Source of the DNA: Branchipolynoe longqiensis
Lineage: Eukaryota; Annelida; Polychaeta; Phyllodocida; Polynoidae
Assembly (NCBI GenBank): GCA_030323885.1
Contig: CM059200.1
Location: 454,936 to 518,935 of the forward strand
Direction: 5' to 3'
Length of the DNA stretch: 64,000 bases
Part shown: one piece after another, positions 1 to 11,496 of the stretch
Numbering within the stretch: the stretch's first letter is position 1
How the letters are laid out: the number at the start of each line of letters is the position of its first letter
Made by a program: the position numbers and the translations under genes
Notes under the pieces: model-generated
Databases searched by the model: none
Told to the model about the DNA's origin: nothing
Seen by the model: the letters and a program-made list of their open reading frames with translations, nothing else

Positions 1-1000
1 TGGTGGTGGTGGTAGTGGTGGTGTGTGATGGTGTAATGGTGTGTGGAGTATGGTGTGTGTGTGTGGTGGTGTGTGGTGGTGTAATGGTGTGTGGAGTATG
101 GTGTGTGTGTGTGGTGGTGGTGGTGTGTGGTGGTGTGTGATGGTGATGTTGTGGTATGTTGTTGTGTGTAGTGGTATTTAATCAGTAATGTTTCACATGA
201 AAAAGGAGAAAGCAGAAGTAGACTTCCCAGTTAAAAATAACACAAGTACATTACTAATACTGTACAGATAATAAATAGTAACATTAACAAACAAAAAGTA
301 TACTTTAATACTGTAAATGTGGTGATGTGCGATGTGGTGGTGGTTTGTAGTGGTGTGTGGCGATGGTGATGTGTGTGTGGTGTGATGCGGTGGTGGTTGT
401 GGTGTGTGGTGATGGTGGTGTGGTGGTGGTGGTTTGTGGTGGTGATGATATGTGTGTGGTGTGTTGCGGTGGCGGTGGTGGTTGTGGTGTGTGGTGAGGT
501 GGTGGTGGTTTGTGGTGGTGATGATGTGTGTGTGGTGGTGGTGGTTTGTGGTGGTGATGATGTGTGTGTGGTGGTGGTAGTGTGTTGTGATGGTGATGTG
601 GTGGTGTGTGTATGGTATGTTATGTGTGTTGTATCTGATGTTATGGTGATGTGTGTGGTGTGTAATGTGTGTGTGGTGGTGGTTTGTGGTGGTGGTAGTG
701 TGTTGTGGTGGTGTGTGTATGGTGTGGTGGTATGTGTATGGTATGTTATGTGTGTTGTATCTGATGTCATGGTGATGTGTGTGGTGTGTGTGGTGGTGGT
801 GGTAGAAGTAGTGTGTAGTGGTGGTGATGTGGTGGTGGTGTGTGATGTGGTTGTGTGTATGGTATGTGATGTGTGTGTGGTGTGTGATGTGTCTGGTATG
901 TGATGTGTGTGTGGTATGTGATGTTATGGTGTGTGTGGTGTGTGACGTGTGTGTGACGTGAGCTATGTGGTATGTGGTGTGATGGTGATGGTGATATCTA
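1..1000. repeat. GT/GGT-rich simple-sequence block
   Basis: Almost all of this stretch is built from GTG, GTGT and GATG words on the plus strand, with one ordinary-complexity break at about 180-320. Long open frames cross it on both strands (His/Thr-rich on one, Val/Cys-rich on the other), but they follow from the repeat composition. I see no gene here. Confidence 0.9.
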
Positions 1001-1650
1001 TACACTGATTTGGGGGTAGGGGTGAGGGTGGGGCTGGAGCTGGGGTGAGGGTGGGGGGCCAGGACGAGACATGACCCGGATGAGGTAACTTAACTAATCG
1101 AAGCCGGAGACGGTAGCACAAGATAAAATGCATATCGGCCTACAAGCTATAAACAATAAAGTCTGTGTGTATTGTATTTAATACTCCGCCAATGGTGAAC
1201 GGTGCCGTTTTCAGTGCCGTACGATGTGGTCAATAAATCTCTTATAATGGTAAAGTCATATCATCTGTCAGGCAACACTCTCAATTTAGACCAAGAAACA
1301 ATCACAGCAAGAGAGAAGAAAGTAGTCCCTGTCTTCTTTCAATTTTAATATTCAGTGTGATGTACATTACTACAAATTTGGGGTTTCTTAACGATTATTC
1401 ATTAATAAATATAATATTAGCGCATTGTAATAAATAAATAAATAAATAAATATGGTTAAAATACTTAGCTATCGTGGAGTGATATACAACTAGACCTGGA
1501 TATCAATTCCGCGATAGTTGTGTCTAGATACATATGTACATACAACGATTTTCGATTAAAAGGGTGCTGTCATCCTGACCTAAATTTAATCAATATATTG
1601 AGAACAAAAATTCAAGTCGGAGTTTTATTGAAATGATTGTACTAAGTCGG
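1001..1650. other. No gene seen; AT-rich unique DNA
   Basis: A G-rich patch at about 1010-1060 is followed by unremarkable AT-rich sequence with a short AAAT run near 1432-1452. I find no reading frame, RNA gene or recognisable repeat. Confidence 0.5.
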
Positions 1651-1654
1651 AGTG

Positions 1655-1732
1655 ATTAAAATGGCATAGTCCGATGGTTTTGAGTTCCTGCAATTTTCTG
1701 AGATAAATATAGTAGGGTAGTCGTTATAGAAA
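1655..1732 (+). mobile_element. MITE-A left-end fragment
   Basis: The sequence GGCATAGTCCGATGGTTTTG and the following ctgagataaatat match the left end of the full MITE-A copy at 22804-23149. The copy stops where a LINE fragment begins. A second MITE-A left end in the opposite orientation lies at about 2309-2334. Confidence 0.6.
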
Positions 1733-2290
1733 TCAAAAGAAAACTAGATAACCTGGCAAAAAGCACCAAAACCCCAGCAGATAGACTAGCCTATAAGACA
1801 GCTAGAAATAAGTCCCAGAAAGCTGTCAGAACAGCAAAAAGAAAGTACATAATAAGCCAAGATGATCAATGGGGTAGTAACACAAACAAATTCTGGGAAA
1901 ATGTAAATTTACTATTCCCCAACAATAAATCTAAAGACTACATAGCACTCACAAATAAGAAAGGCAGCACACTAACAAACCTAGAGGCACCAGACAAACT
2001 AAATGACCACTTTGCCTCAGTGGGACAAAAACTATCGACAGAATTCATACGGGATTGGGAAAACAAGTCAGAACAACTACAAAATGAAATCCCCACTGCA
2101 AAACTAATGCAAAAGAATTACAACAACTAATACAGAGCATAGACACAAATAAACCAAGTGGTATAGAAAATATTGCAACTAAAATATTAAAACATGCTCT
2201 ACAAGCCATCCCAGACACCATAAAAGACTTATTTAATGCCTCTTTCTAACAAGGCAAATTTGGACACTATCCCTAACCAACCAACGCAAA
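1733..2290 (+). pseudogene. LINE reverse transcriptase fragment (N-terminal part)
   Basis: Translated on the plus strand, the region gives a lysine-rich stretch with motifs usual for the linker between the endonuclease and reverse transcriptase of jockey/CR1-type non-LTR retrotransposons. These include FWENVN, then a DHFASVG-like block, then KPSGIENIATKILKHA and LFNASF, which match the first RT motifs. The frame shifts once near 2100 and stops appear after LFNASF. It has neither the YADD catalytic core nor an endonuclease, so it is a dead internal piece. The clade is inferred from motif style only. Confidence 0.7.
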
Positions 2291-2500
2291 AACTATGGCA
2301 GTACTCAAAACCATGAGACTATGCAACTTCAAATCAGAGTTTGCAATGTTAATATTCAAGGAATTTTATTAGTAAAACTTAATTCCAAAGATTTGAATCA
2401 AAGTGGACTAGTGCTGCCAAGCGGTGAAAACAAGAATTAACACACTTATCCGTTATCAGCAGGGTAAATAAATTCATCACACAAAAACTGCGAGCGTAGG

Positions 2501-2556
2501 GCCCCGTCCTGATATGACCATAGATGTTGCTAGGACGTAAAACAATAAAGAAAGAA
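2501..2556 (+). mobile_element. SINE-1 3' end fragment
   Basis: Contains cctgatatgacc and gttgctaggacgtaaaac, the last part of SINE-1 before its AAC-rich tail. Confidence 0.75.
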
Positions 2557-2775
2557 GAAAGAAAGAAAGAGTAGCATAGGGGGATCGTCCCCCAAACACA
2601 CACACACATTTCCCATAATGCCCTCGGGGCTCGACTGGCCCGCGTCGCCTTGACCCATATGTGGGCAGTGACAAGGGGGGGGGGGGGGGATGAGGGCACC
2701 AACATTAAAGCCAGCTGACAAACATTCTGGCTCAAAGCTGCTAATTGGGTCATGTTTGTTGGCTTTTTAATTGCC

Positions 2776-2780
2776 GCTAT

Positions 2781-2813
<33 letters not shown>

Positions 2814-3522
2814 GCTGTCGGTTGCGATGCGACAAAGAGTGCTTTCATTACTTGACTGCCACTCTCCATTTAGCTCTCTGCTGTGAGAGTGATGTCCATG
2901 AGTCGGTCTTAATGTCTCTCAGCTTCAGGTTTCTCTTGATGGTATCCTTGAACTGGAGACGAGGGCGCACTCTCTTTCTGTAACCAGAAGACAGTTGAGA
3001 ATAGAGGATCTGCTTTGGTAGCCTGTCTGATGACATCCTCATGAGGTGTCCAGTCCACCGGAGATTCTTTTTGATCAGAAGATCTTCCATAGAGGGAAAC
3101 CTGTCCGTTCGAGTATTTCCTCATTTGTCGCTTTGTCCTTCCAGGTTAGCCTCATGATCGAACGCAGATGTTTGATCATGAAGGCATGCAGCTTTTTCAC
3201 CTGTCGTCTGTACACTGTCCAGGCCTCGTCTCCGTATAGTAGGGATTTGGCATGATTGCACGGTAGATCTTACCTTTGAGCCGCATGGACACATGGTGGT
3301 TGTTCCAGAGCCGAAAGATGCGCTAGCCTTGGCCATCCTCCTCTGTATTTCAGCAGCAATGCATCCATCACTTGATATAGTGCTTCTGAGGTAGGTGAAT
3401 TCCGGAACAGAGTTCAGCTTGCTTCCGTCAACCATGATATCCTCCTCTCGGGTTCTTGTAGAGTTGAGTTGGTACAGTACCTCCGTCTTCTTGATGTTAA
3501 TCTTCAGGCCAAACTATAATAC
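2776..3522 (-). pseudogene. LINE 3' end: reverse transcriptase C-terminal remnant
   Basis: Read on the minus strand, this is the end of a non-LTR retrotransposon polyprotein. In order it shows GLKINIKKTEVLYQ (after the catalytic YADD motif), a LNSVPEFTYLRSTISSDG block with the AEIQRRMAKASASFG motif, and the C-terminal MEDLLIKKNLRWTGHLMRM, DRLPKQILYSQLSSG and FKDTIKRNLK blocks. Several frame changes show it is broken. The 3' end is an (ATG)n tail, seen on the plus strand as the CAT/ATC run at 2779-2812. Related 3' ends with the same tail lie at 13250-13572, 16650-16786 and 24982-25230. It is 5'-truncated, as is usual for LINE insertions. Confidence 0.85.
2779..2812. repeat. (ATC)n microsatellite, LINE tail
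   Basis: A run of about 11 ATC units forms the 3' tail of the adjoining minus-strand LINE fragment. Confidence 0.85.
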
Positions 3523-3645
3523 ATGGCCGACATAACCCTGGATGTCACCTCACAAGTCTACCTACCAGAATGCTTTGCGAATGTGACATTTGTGTTCCTC
3601 TCCCCAGGCCCCCCTCCCTCCCTATCCTTCTCTCCACTGCCATGA

Positions 3646-3892
3646 CTTAAAAATTGATACTTGTTGCTTCCTAGCCAGGCACTCGGCATTATTAGCATAG
3701 GCCAAGGACAGGTTGGCTCAGTGTCAGGATAATGTGAATGAGTGGGATATCAGGTCATGGTGCTGACGGCCTGGTCTCCAAGTGGGGCAGCAATATAAAG
3801 TTGCCAAGAGTGCGCACTGTCACAAGTCAGTACCCGTCCTGATATGACCCTATATGTAGCCAGGACGTAAAACTCCAACAACCAACCAACTC
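3646..3892 (+). mobile_element. SINE-1 copy, 5'-truncated
   Basis: Carries the SINE-1 body (gatacttgttgcttcctagc, cggcattattag, gtcaggataatgtg) and tail (ccaggacgtaaaactccaac) but lacks the tRNA-like head. Confidence 0.85.
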
Positions 3893-4133
3893 CACTGCCA
3901 GCCATTAAATTGATATCCTTTCACTAACTCAAATATACCATTCATACAGGCTGGTACCAAGAATGCTGTAATATAGCGTAAATAAGTCATACACGCCATC
4001 AGAGGTTGGTGGTTAAAATCTTCTATAAAATCTTGAATTCTTCCCACTGCCGTCAGAGAGTGCTTGTTTATACAATTAGCGACCAGACGTGCTACCAAAT
4101 TGGGAGAGTGCAGGCTTCACGTGTAGAAAAAAA
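3893..4133. other. No gene seen
   Basis: Ordinary sequence between two SINEs. A short minus-strand open frame exists but shows no recognisable motif. Confidence 0.4.
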
Positions 4134-4620
4134 AAGGAAAGTTTGTTTTATTTAACGACCCCTCTACAGCACATTGATTTTTATCATCGGCTATTGGACG
4201 TCTTACATATGAGCCTGTCTCAAAAGGTGCTAGCTCTTCGTTTTTTTGTCCACAGTAATGATTGACACAAAACAGCACAGAAATGGTTACACTGAAAATA
4301 CAAGGACATTTGCTTCAAATCAATATGAATTCTATTGGGATTATGAAACACCATGTAAAAAGCAAATCAGTTTATCCTGAGCAAATACATAAGTAGATAG
4401 TGTGTTGATCGTTACTATGGACAAAGTTTTGTCACATATTGCTTAGCACCTTTTGAGATAGTCTCATATTTCTTTGGAGGAAACCTGCTGCTGCCACATA
4501 GGCTACTCTATCTGGTAAGCAGCAATGTGTCTTTTATATGAACTTTCCCACAGACAGGACAGCACATACCAGTCTGTGATGAACCAGTTTTGGACCACTG
4601 TTTCTCCTAGAAACCCAGCA
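4134..4620 (-). mobile_element. SINE-3 copy, split by MITE-J
   Basis: The left part (4134-4210) has tttgttttatttaacgacc and acattgatttttatcatcgg. The right part (4466-4620) has ggaggaaacctgctgc, tcttttatatgaac and cacagacaggacagcacata. I recall this layout from a tRNA-derived SINE widespread in gastropods; I have not checked it by search. The middle is interrupted by a 255-bp inverted-repeat element. Confidence 0.65.
4211..4465. mobile_element. MITE-J, inserted in SINE-3
   Basis: The termini GAGCCTGTCTCAAAAGGTGC and, reverse-complemented, GAGACTATCTCAAAAGGTGC form an inverted repeat of about 20 bp with two mismatches. ATAT flanks both sides, consistent with a TA or ATAT target duplication. 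The SINE-3 sequence resumes on the far side. Confidence 0.7.
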
Positions 4621-4876
4621 GAATGAGGCCAATGACGTACAAAATTGAAAGGTGTCGCTACTTCGCCTGGCAATCAGCATTACTAGGATCGCGCAAGGAC
4701 TGGTTACCTCAGTGTCAGGATAATGTGACTGAGTCGGAAATTGGGTCATGGTGCCAGCAGCCTTGTCTCCCAGTGGCGCAGTACTATAAAGTCGTCATGA
4801 GTGTGCACTGTCACAAGTCGGTACCCGCCTTGTTATGACCTTAGATGTTGCCAGGATGTAAAACCCAAAGAAGCAA
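4621..4876 (+). mobile_element. SINE-1 copy, head degenerate
   Basis: Matches the SINE-1 body from about 4629 (ccaatgacgtacaaaattga) to ttgccaggatgtaaaacc. It abuts the end of SINE-3. Confidence 0.8.
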
Positions 4877-4889
4877 TCTATAATTAGTT

Positions 4890-4950
4890 GATTGATTGAT
4901 TGTTGTAGTTTTACGTCCTGGTAACATGTAAGGTCTTATCTATGAGTCTA
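4890..4950 (-). mobile_element. SINE-1 3' tail fragment
   Basis: The run ttgttgtagttttacgtcc is the reverse complement of the SINE-1 3' end. Confidence 0.65.
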
Positions 4951-5017
4951 ATGGCGTTTCAGGTGCGTGTCCCCTGTGGTATGTCACTCCAGTAGCTGAG
5001 GAGGGTCCTTACTTATA

Positions 5018-5277
5018 CCCTCATCACACCAAACTAGTTCTCACTACGTTCTTGAAAATGTTGGTGAATGGGCTCAAACTGTGTGCAAACGGAATGGATG
5101 TAGTAGCAACTTTCTACAGTCTTTTTACGAACGGAATGGATGGGCTAGAAGTTAGAACGGAATGGTGCTCCAGAACTTTGAGCACCCCAACATTTTCTTG
5201 CAGCCACATTCTACCCCGACCACAGCCCGTTTTAGAATGGGGTCAGCCGTTTTGAGAATTAGTTTGGTGTGATGGGG
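5018..5277. mobile_element. MITE-L, 260-bp inverted-repeat element
   Basis: CCCTCATCACACCAAACTAG at the left is mirrored by a right end whose reverse complement reads CCCCCATCACACCAAACTAA. The interior has a short direct repeat, acggaatggatg, at about 5089 and 5135. It has no coding capacity. Confidence 0.65.
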
Positions 5278-5401
5278 GTGTCACCCTCTGTGGCCCCAGC
5301 CGATATTAGACACTGACAATAGGTAGTCTAAAAATAGCCACTGTAGTGTAAGAATAGCCATATCCACTCACGGCACCTGTGCAGCTGCAAAGTGGTCTCT
5401 G

Positions 5402-6030
5402 TAAAGGGGCTGTCACATTACGACGCATTTCGCAAGCGTGTGGCGAACGCGTAAAATCACTTTTTTTCGTTGAGATGCGTCCAACTTTTCAGTGCGGGGG
5501 TCAAAGTTGGACGTATACATAGCGTATGGCCAAAGTATGGCCAATGTATGGATAACGTGCCTCCTAGCGAAAAACGCTCGAATTACGTTCACGGTATGTT
5601 TGCACAATGCCTGTGAATGCTATATACATTATTTGATCGCCAGAACTACGTCGCATACGTTGCATACGTCAAGACACGGTGGAGAAACACTAAACATATG
5701 TTAGACATACATTAGATGAACGTTATCCATACATTGTCAGTACGCGCACTGTAATTTTGCACCGTCTTTAACGTATGTCAACGTAGTGCAACATAGTGAA
5801 CAACGTAGTCTAATGTACGTCTAACATACATCAACATATGCCTAACGTATACATAATGTACAGCCGCCGTAACACCCATACGTTCTCGTACGCCAAAGGT
5901 TTTGTGCATGGACAAAACTTTCGGGACTCCCTAACGTGCGTAGACGTACACATAACACATTACAACATAGCGGCCAAAAATCACGTCGGCGTACGTTTGC
6001 ACGATGCGTCGTAACGTGACAGCCCCTTTA
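5402..6030. mobile_element. MITE-D, 629-bp inverted-repeat element
   Basis: The ends TAAAGGGGCTGTCACATTAC and, reverse-complemented, TAAAGGGGCTGTCACGTTAC match over about 27 bp, continuing through GACGCAT. The interior is full of acgta and taacgt words, a low-complexity sequence typical of fold-back MITEs. A TA target duplication would fit, but it cannot be separated from the inverted-repeat end. Confidence 0.8.
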
Positions 6031-6180
6031 TCGTTAAAAGTTAGTGACCCTTTAAGCTGAGATTACATTAACCCATGCAGTATGCGGAAGTACATATTAA
6101 CCAGACAGCATCCACATTACAATACACACTATATAGTATACAGTACATAGTCATAGTATATACTATAGCATAGTATATAT

Positions 6181-6228
6181 TACCCGTCCTGATATGACCT
6201 TAGATATTGCTAGGACGTAAACAAACCA
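6181..6228 (+). mobile_element. SINE-1 3' tail fragment
   Basis: tacccgtcctgatatgacc and ttgctaggacgtaaac lie inside an AT-rich tatagtata-type repeat that continues on both sides (6115-6290). Confidence 0.75.
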
Positions 6229-6591
6229 AGTATATAGTATATATTATAACATATACTATACTATACAGAATACACTATGTAATACGAAGCAGTTGTTGCC
6301 CGATATGATGCTTGAGGCTCAAGAACCTCCAAACTTGACTTGACTGCAAACAAAACAGATGTCAACACATTCCAGAACATTATCATGCAAATTGTACCGG
6401 ACAGTCAACCAGATACTGCCACAGAAATCACGTGATTAAAACTATCTAAATAGCTTAACTATAAACGTTGCATCGTCCGATGGTTGTGAGTTGATGGCAC
6501 TTTTTGAGATACATGTATGATACAGTAAGTTGATCACTATGAGGTACCTTACTTCAGTTTGAAGTAACTTTCATTTAAAATGGCTAACTAT

Positions 6592-7166
6592 AGCCGTGTT
6601 CACACATGGGCGTTAAGTCGCCTCAACTAGTTCGCCTTGTCTAGTTCGGCTCACATTCGCCGTGTGGACGCGATGCTAAGGCGGATTAGGGCTGATTCGC
6701 CTCAACTAGTTCGCCTAATTTAAACCGCATCGCGAGGTAGTCCAGATGAAGCGAACTAGCTTAAGTAGGCCCATATTGCCTGTGTGGACGGTAGCGGTTT
6801 AGATGCGGCGGATTAAGGACATCACAGTCGAGACCTGAGTTTGTTGACTTTTCGGTAAATTTGGTCTATGAACCTGCTAGAGGTGCACAGATATTTTTTT
6901 CATGATATATTTTAAGGTTTTCACTGCCCAGCAGAAGTTTTGACCGTTCCAAACCAATACGATTCAGTCCATACATATCTAGGTCGAACCCACACTCTCT
7001 CGTGGCGATGTCGACTAACCGAAACTGGCGTTGGTTAGTATGGACTTGCTCATGCGCAGATATCGATTTCCGCCTTAAACCGCTTCGTGTGTGGACACAA
7101 CACTAGTTCGCCTCATCTAGTTCACCTTGTCTAGTTCGGCCTAAAGTTGTGTGTGTGAACACAGCT
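6592..7166. mobile_element. MITE-C copy (AGCCGTGTTCACAC termini)
   Basis: Begins AGCCGTGTTCACACATGGGC and ends with the reverse complement of AGCTGTGTTCACACACACAA. The interior matches the copies at 28813-29387 and 41952-42497, including cccagcagaagttttgaccg. The three flanking bases differ (TAT and TTT), so the target duplication has decayed here. Confidence 0.8.
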
Positions 7167-7286
7167 TTTGGGTTAAAAAAAAAAAGAAAACATGCCAAAT
7201 TAATTTTGGTATGCATGTAAAAATTCTGACGCTGTAGGTTTCAGCAGTAGCGGGTTCTATTAAAACTTAAACTGACTTATGCTTAC

Positions 7287-7733
7287 GTCACAAATGCTAC
7301 GGTCGCCGTATGGTGCTACGTTCTGCGGTGTGGCTTGCAGTTTATGCAAATGTTATGGCGTTACGATCTGCGGTTGATCTATTCACAAATTGTACAGTCA
7401 CCGCAAGGCATGGGTCACTGTACGGCGCCTTATATATATTTGTGTGTCGCCGCACAACTACAGATAATACATTTAAAGACATTTTTGTATTCACAATTCC
7501 TATACAAATATATTATTCTGTTACAAATAGAAATTGGTGGGATTCCAGCCTGCGGCGTTGCGATTTTCCAAAGTTAAGATAACTCTGACTTTAAAAAAAC
7601 CACAATACCTTGCGGCGAGCAAAAAAACATATGGTCACCATATTGTGACTGTAACTCACCGTGCTATCACCGTACAGTCTGGCCGATGCGGTGAGTTATG
7701 GTCACCGCAAGCACGCCATAATGCATTTGTGAC
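7287..7733. mobile_element. MITE-K, 447-bp element inside MITE-A
   Basis: GTCACAAATGC at the left end is repeated as an exact inverted copy at the right end. The subterminal regions share diverged words (gtatggtgctacg against accgcaagcacgcc). No target duplication is obvious. The open frames inside have no recognisable motif. Confidence 0.5.
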
Positions 7734-8109
7734 CAAGGCATTAGCATTCCTTTTTAAAGAGCAACAATTGCTTAAGAAGTGAACCAGTACCAGAGTTAGG
7801 TACATATGATCTAATCTCGGTAAATGTTTTGGATTCGACAATTTGACGCTTTCATCGGACTATGCAACTCTAAGAACACAGTAAACATCTTGAATGAGGA
7901 TTACCTACCAAGGATAATCGCCGCTTTCTCTGCAGTCGTTGCCATGGTTACCATAGGATTATTACTCCGCATACCATCTCACTAAAATGACGATCATTGC
8001 ACAGACAGCCTTTATCTCACAGGGAACCGGCGAAAACTGACTCCTTCCAAATGTCGTCTGCGCAAAACTGCTCACTGTCCAAGGTACATCCGGTTTGTTA
8101 CAGCTGCGC

Positions 8110-8500
8110 ATGTACTTATGTATGTATATTATGTATGTATGTATGTATGTATGTATGTGTGTATGTATGTATGAGTGTATGTATGTATGCGTGTATGGAC
8201 GTGTGGATGTATGTTTGTATATTATGTATGTATATATGTATGTGTATGTATTTACATATGTGTGGATGGATGGATGTTACTCTGTATGTATGTATGTGTG
8301 GATGTATATATGTATGTGTGGATGTATATATGTATGTGTGTATGTATGTGTGTTTGTATTTATGTATGTGTCTATGTATTTAGATATGAATGTAGGTAGA
8401 CATGTATGTAGATATGTATGAATGTATGTACATGAATGTATGTATATGTATATGAATGTATGTGTCTATATTATATTATAATATATGTATGTTATATATA
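8110..8500. repeat. (GTAT)n/(ATGT)n microsatellite
   Basis: Imperfect ATGT units with GTGG and ATAT variants. The Tyr/Met/Cys/Val-rich open frames across it are repeat artefacts. Confidence 0.9.
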
Positions 8501-8867
8501 TTATCTATATCTATTTATATGTAGCTATATATACACATATTACCACTAAGATCTTTTCCTCCTTAAGTCCTTTGGGTCTCCTGTGTCCGATCTAGTAATA
8601 CTAACACTAATACTAATAGTAATAATCGTCGTTGGCCAAAGCACTGTCAGACAGAAGGAGCGCCTGACATTCTGTCCTTTGATGTCACATGGCGATTGAA
8701 GTCTAGGGGAAACCCCCTTCCATTAACCCGGTCTCCGCTTGGAGAGCATGCCGTCTTGAAAACACTCCCGCCGCCACAAAAAGGTCGAGTCGTCGTGACG
8801 CGTGAAAAGACGGAGGTGGTGGTCACGGTCCAGTGACTCCGCACCGCCGTCAGGTGGACCAAGTCTG

Positions 8868-9490
8868 CCGTCAGCGGTTGACACGGGTCGGGTCCGGCGT
8901 GTCGACGACTGTCAGTGGGTGGGTCCGAAGTGTCGGGGGTGACAGCGGCTAGGTCCGGCGTGTCGGTGGGTGACAGCGGCTAGGCCCGGCCCGGCGTGTC
9001 GACGAGTGTCAGTGGGTGGGTCCGGCGTGTCGGGGGTGACAGCGGCTAGGCCCGGCCCGGCGTGTCGACGAGTGTCAGTGGGTGGGTCCGAAGTGTCGGG
9101 GGTGACAGCGGCTAGGTCCGGCGTGTCGGTGGGTGACAGCGGCTAGGCCCGGCCCAGCGTGTCGACGAGTGTCAGTGGGTGGGTCCGAGGTGTTGGGGGG
9201 TGACAGCGGCTAGGCCCGGCCCGGCGTGTCGACGAGTGTCAGTGGGTGGGTCCGAAGTGTCGGGGGTGACAGCGTCTAGGTCCGGTGTTGTCGGTGGGTG
9301 ACAGCAGCTAGGTCCGGCCCGGCGTGTCGACGAGTGTCAGTGGGTGGGTCCGGCGTGTCGGGGGTGACAGCGGCTAGGCCCGGCGTGTCGGTGGGTGACA
9401 GCGGCTAGGTCCGGCCCGACGTGTCGACGAGTGTCAGTGGGTGGGCCCGGAGTGTCGGGGGTGACAGCGGCTAGGCCCGGCGTGTCGGCC
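8868..9490. repeat. GC-rich minisatellite
   Basis: Tandem array of two alternating modules: one with cgacgagtgtcagtgggtgg, the other with gggtgacagcggctaggc. They form a higher-order unit of roughly 95-160 bp repeated about five times. Composition is far more GC-rich than the surroundings. I see no frame conserved across units. Confidence 0.8.
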
Positions 9491-9910
9491 GTTGAGGCGG
9501 GTTGGGTCCGGCTTGTCGGCGTGTGTTACTAGCAGGGTGAGGCTGTGTATGGGCTGTCAGCTGCGCTGGTTGATGTGGCTATGGGGAGGCGGTGACAGGG
9601 CGCCGCTGGTGTCGTCCCTGGGGGCCTTTGACGCGGAGTGCCGGCCGGGACCATTGACGGAGGTCCGGGATGAGTGCACGGTGTCAGGATCCAGCGTGTG
9701 TGTGTGTGTGTGTGCGCGTGTGTGCGTGTGTGTGTGCGTGTGTTGTGGGGGCGGCAGGCAAGGCTGGGTTCACATCCTGGAGGGAGGAGAGGAGAGAAGT
9801 GGGGCGGGCGGGCGGTGGGACAGGGCGCTCTGTCCTACTGTACGGCTGGGTGCACTGCACGCTTGGTTAGATTTCACTGTTTCCGTGTGTAAAGACCCAT
9901 GTGTGTACTA
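9491..9910. other. GC-rich flank; no gene assigned
   Basis: The GC-rich composition continues beyond the minisatellite, with a (GT)n run at about 9695-9745. A 139-codon open frame starts at 9492, but it crosses the GT run and shows no domain, so I do not call it a gene. Confidence 0.4.
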
Positions 9911-10034
9911 GTACTACTAGTACCACCCACGGCATTCAGTGGTGTGGTGCACTGAACTGACAGACACACCAGCACACAGAGACCACCACCTGAGCACATA
10001 CATCGATACATCATTACACGGACGCACACACCGC

Positions 10035-10779
10035 CACACACACCTTACATGTATACCAACACACACACACACTAATGCACTAAGACACACACACCAATAT
10101 GCACACACACCATACATGTATACCAACACAAACACTAATGCACTAAGACACACATACCAATACCCACACACACCCTACATGTATACCAACACACACACAC
10201 TAATGCACTAAGACACACACACCAATATGCACACACACCATACATGTATACCAACACGCACACACTAATGCACTAAGACACACATACCATACATGTATAC
10301 CAACACGCACACACTAATGCACTAAGACACACATACCAATACCCACACACACCATACATGTATACCAACACACACACACTAATGCACTAAGACACACACA
10401 CCAATACCCCCACACACCATGCATGTATACCAACACGCACACACTAATGCACTAAGACACACACACCATACATGTATACCAACACGCACACACTAATGCA
10501 CTAAGACACACACCAATACCCACACACACCATACATGTATACCAACACGCACACACTAATGCACTAAGACACACACACCAATACCCACACACAACATACA
10601 TGTATACCAACACGCATACACTAATGCACTAAGACACACACACCAATACCCACACACACCCTACATGTATACCGACACGCACACACTAATGCACTAAGAC
10701 ACACACACCATACATGTATACCAACACGCACACACTAATGCACTAAGACACACACACCAATACCTGTACACACCAATAC
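10035..10779. repeat. CA-rich minisatellite, about 70-bp unit
   Basis: Units contain catacatgtataccaacacg, cacacactaatgcactaaga and an optional caccaataccc segment. The optional segment gives long and short unit versions. About a dozen units are visible. Confidence 0.85.
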
Positions 10780-10980
10780 TGTATACCACACACAAACCAT
10801 GACATGCCAACACATGTAAACATACCAACACAGATACACACCACTACATGCACACACCAACACACACACACATGCACCAACACACTCAATAACAGTTAAC
10901 AATAACAGTTAACACCAACACACACACCAACACACACATGTACCAACACACTCAATAACAGTTAACACCCACATCCACCG

Positions 10981-11215
10981 GACGCGGTGACCGAATCGGT
11001 AGCGCGCAGGCTTCCTTTGTGGAAGGTCGGGAGTTCGAATCCCGGCCGAGTCAAACCAATGACTTTCACAATTGATACTTGTCACTACCTAGTCTGGCAT
11101 TTGGCATTACTAGGATAGGACAAGGAGTGGATAGCTCAGTATCAGGATAATGTGACTGAGTGGGAAAATGGATCATGGTCTCCCAGTGGGGCAGCATTAT
11201 AAAGTCAGCAACTGT
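10981..11215 (+). mobile_element. SINE-1 copy with tRNA-like head, 3'-truncated
   Basis: Head: gcggtgaccgaatcggtagc (A-box region) and gggagttcgaatcccg (B-box region). The body runs to cagcattataaagtc. The tail is missing. Confidence 0.85.
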
Positions 11216-11225
11216 AACTGAAACA

Positions 11226-11490
11226 ACGTTAAGTGAGACTTAAATGAAACAACATTAATTGTGGAGTTGATGTACTATACTTACGAACCCATCCAGTCTG
11301 TTAACCTAGTCACACTTTCATGCTCTATTGTTATATAAGCACCATCCGTATTCCTCTTGATAGGTAATGGGTTTGCTGTCGGTGTAATTTTTGTTTTATT
11401 TGCCAATCACTACAAGAAACACTTGACTTATATTTAATTACTGAGCAAAGTTCGTTCCATGTGTGTAATTTACAAAGTATGGATAGAGAA
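11226..11490. other. No gene seen
   Basis: AT-rich unique sequence between two SINE-1 copies, without a frame or repeat that I recognise. Confidence 0.4.
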
Positions 11491-11496
11491 CCGTGT

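Larger units (their letters stand above)
6463..7872 (+). mobile_element. MITE-A copy expanded by two inner elements
   Basis: MITE-A sequence is found at 6463-6591 (left end, gcatcgtccgatgg), 7167-7286 (middle, caaattaattttggtatgca and gggttctattaa) and about 7734-7872 (right end, tttcatcggactatgcaact). Removing 6592-7166 and 7287-7733 brings these three parts together into one copy of about 390 bp. Confidence 0.65.

Noticed and set aside
193..1005. 270-codon His/Thr-rich minus-strand frame
   Set aside because: Explained by GTG/GTGT repeat; no initiation context, domain or conserved composition.
8110..10779. CRISPR-like array in the regularly spaced repeats
   Set aside because: Units are adjacent or variably long tandem repeats without unique spacers, and the genome is eukaryotic.
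10981..11050. Possible tRNA gene with gagttcgaatcccggc
   Set aside because: It continues into the SINE-1 body, and the same head occurs on many copies.
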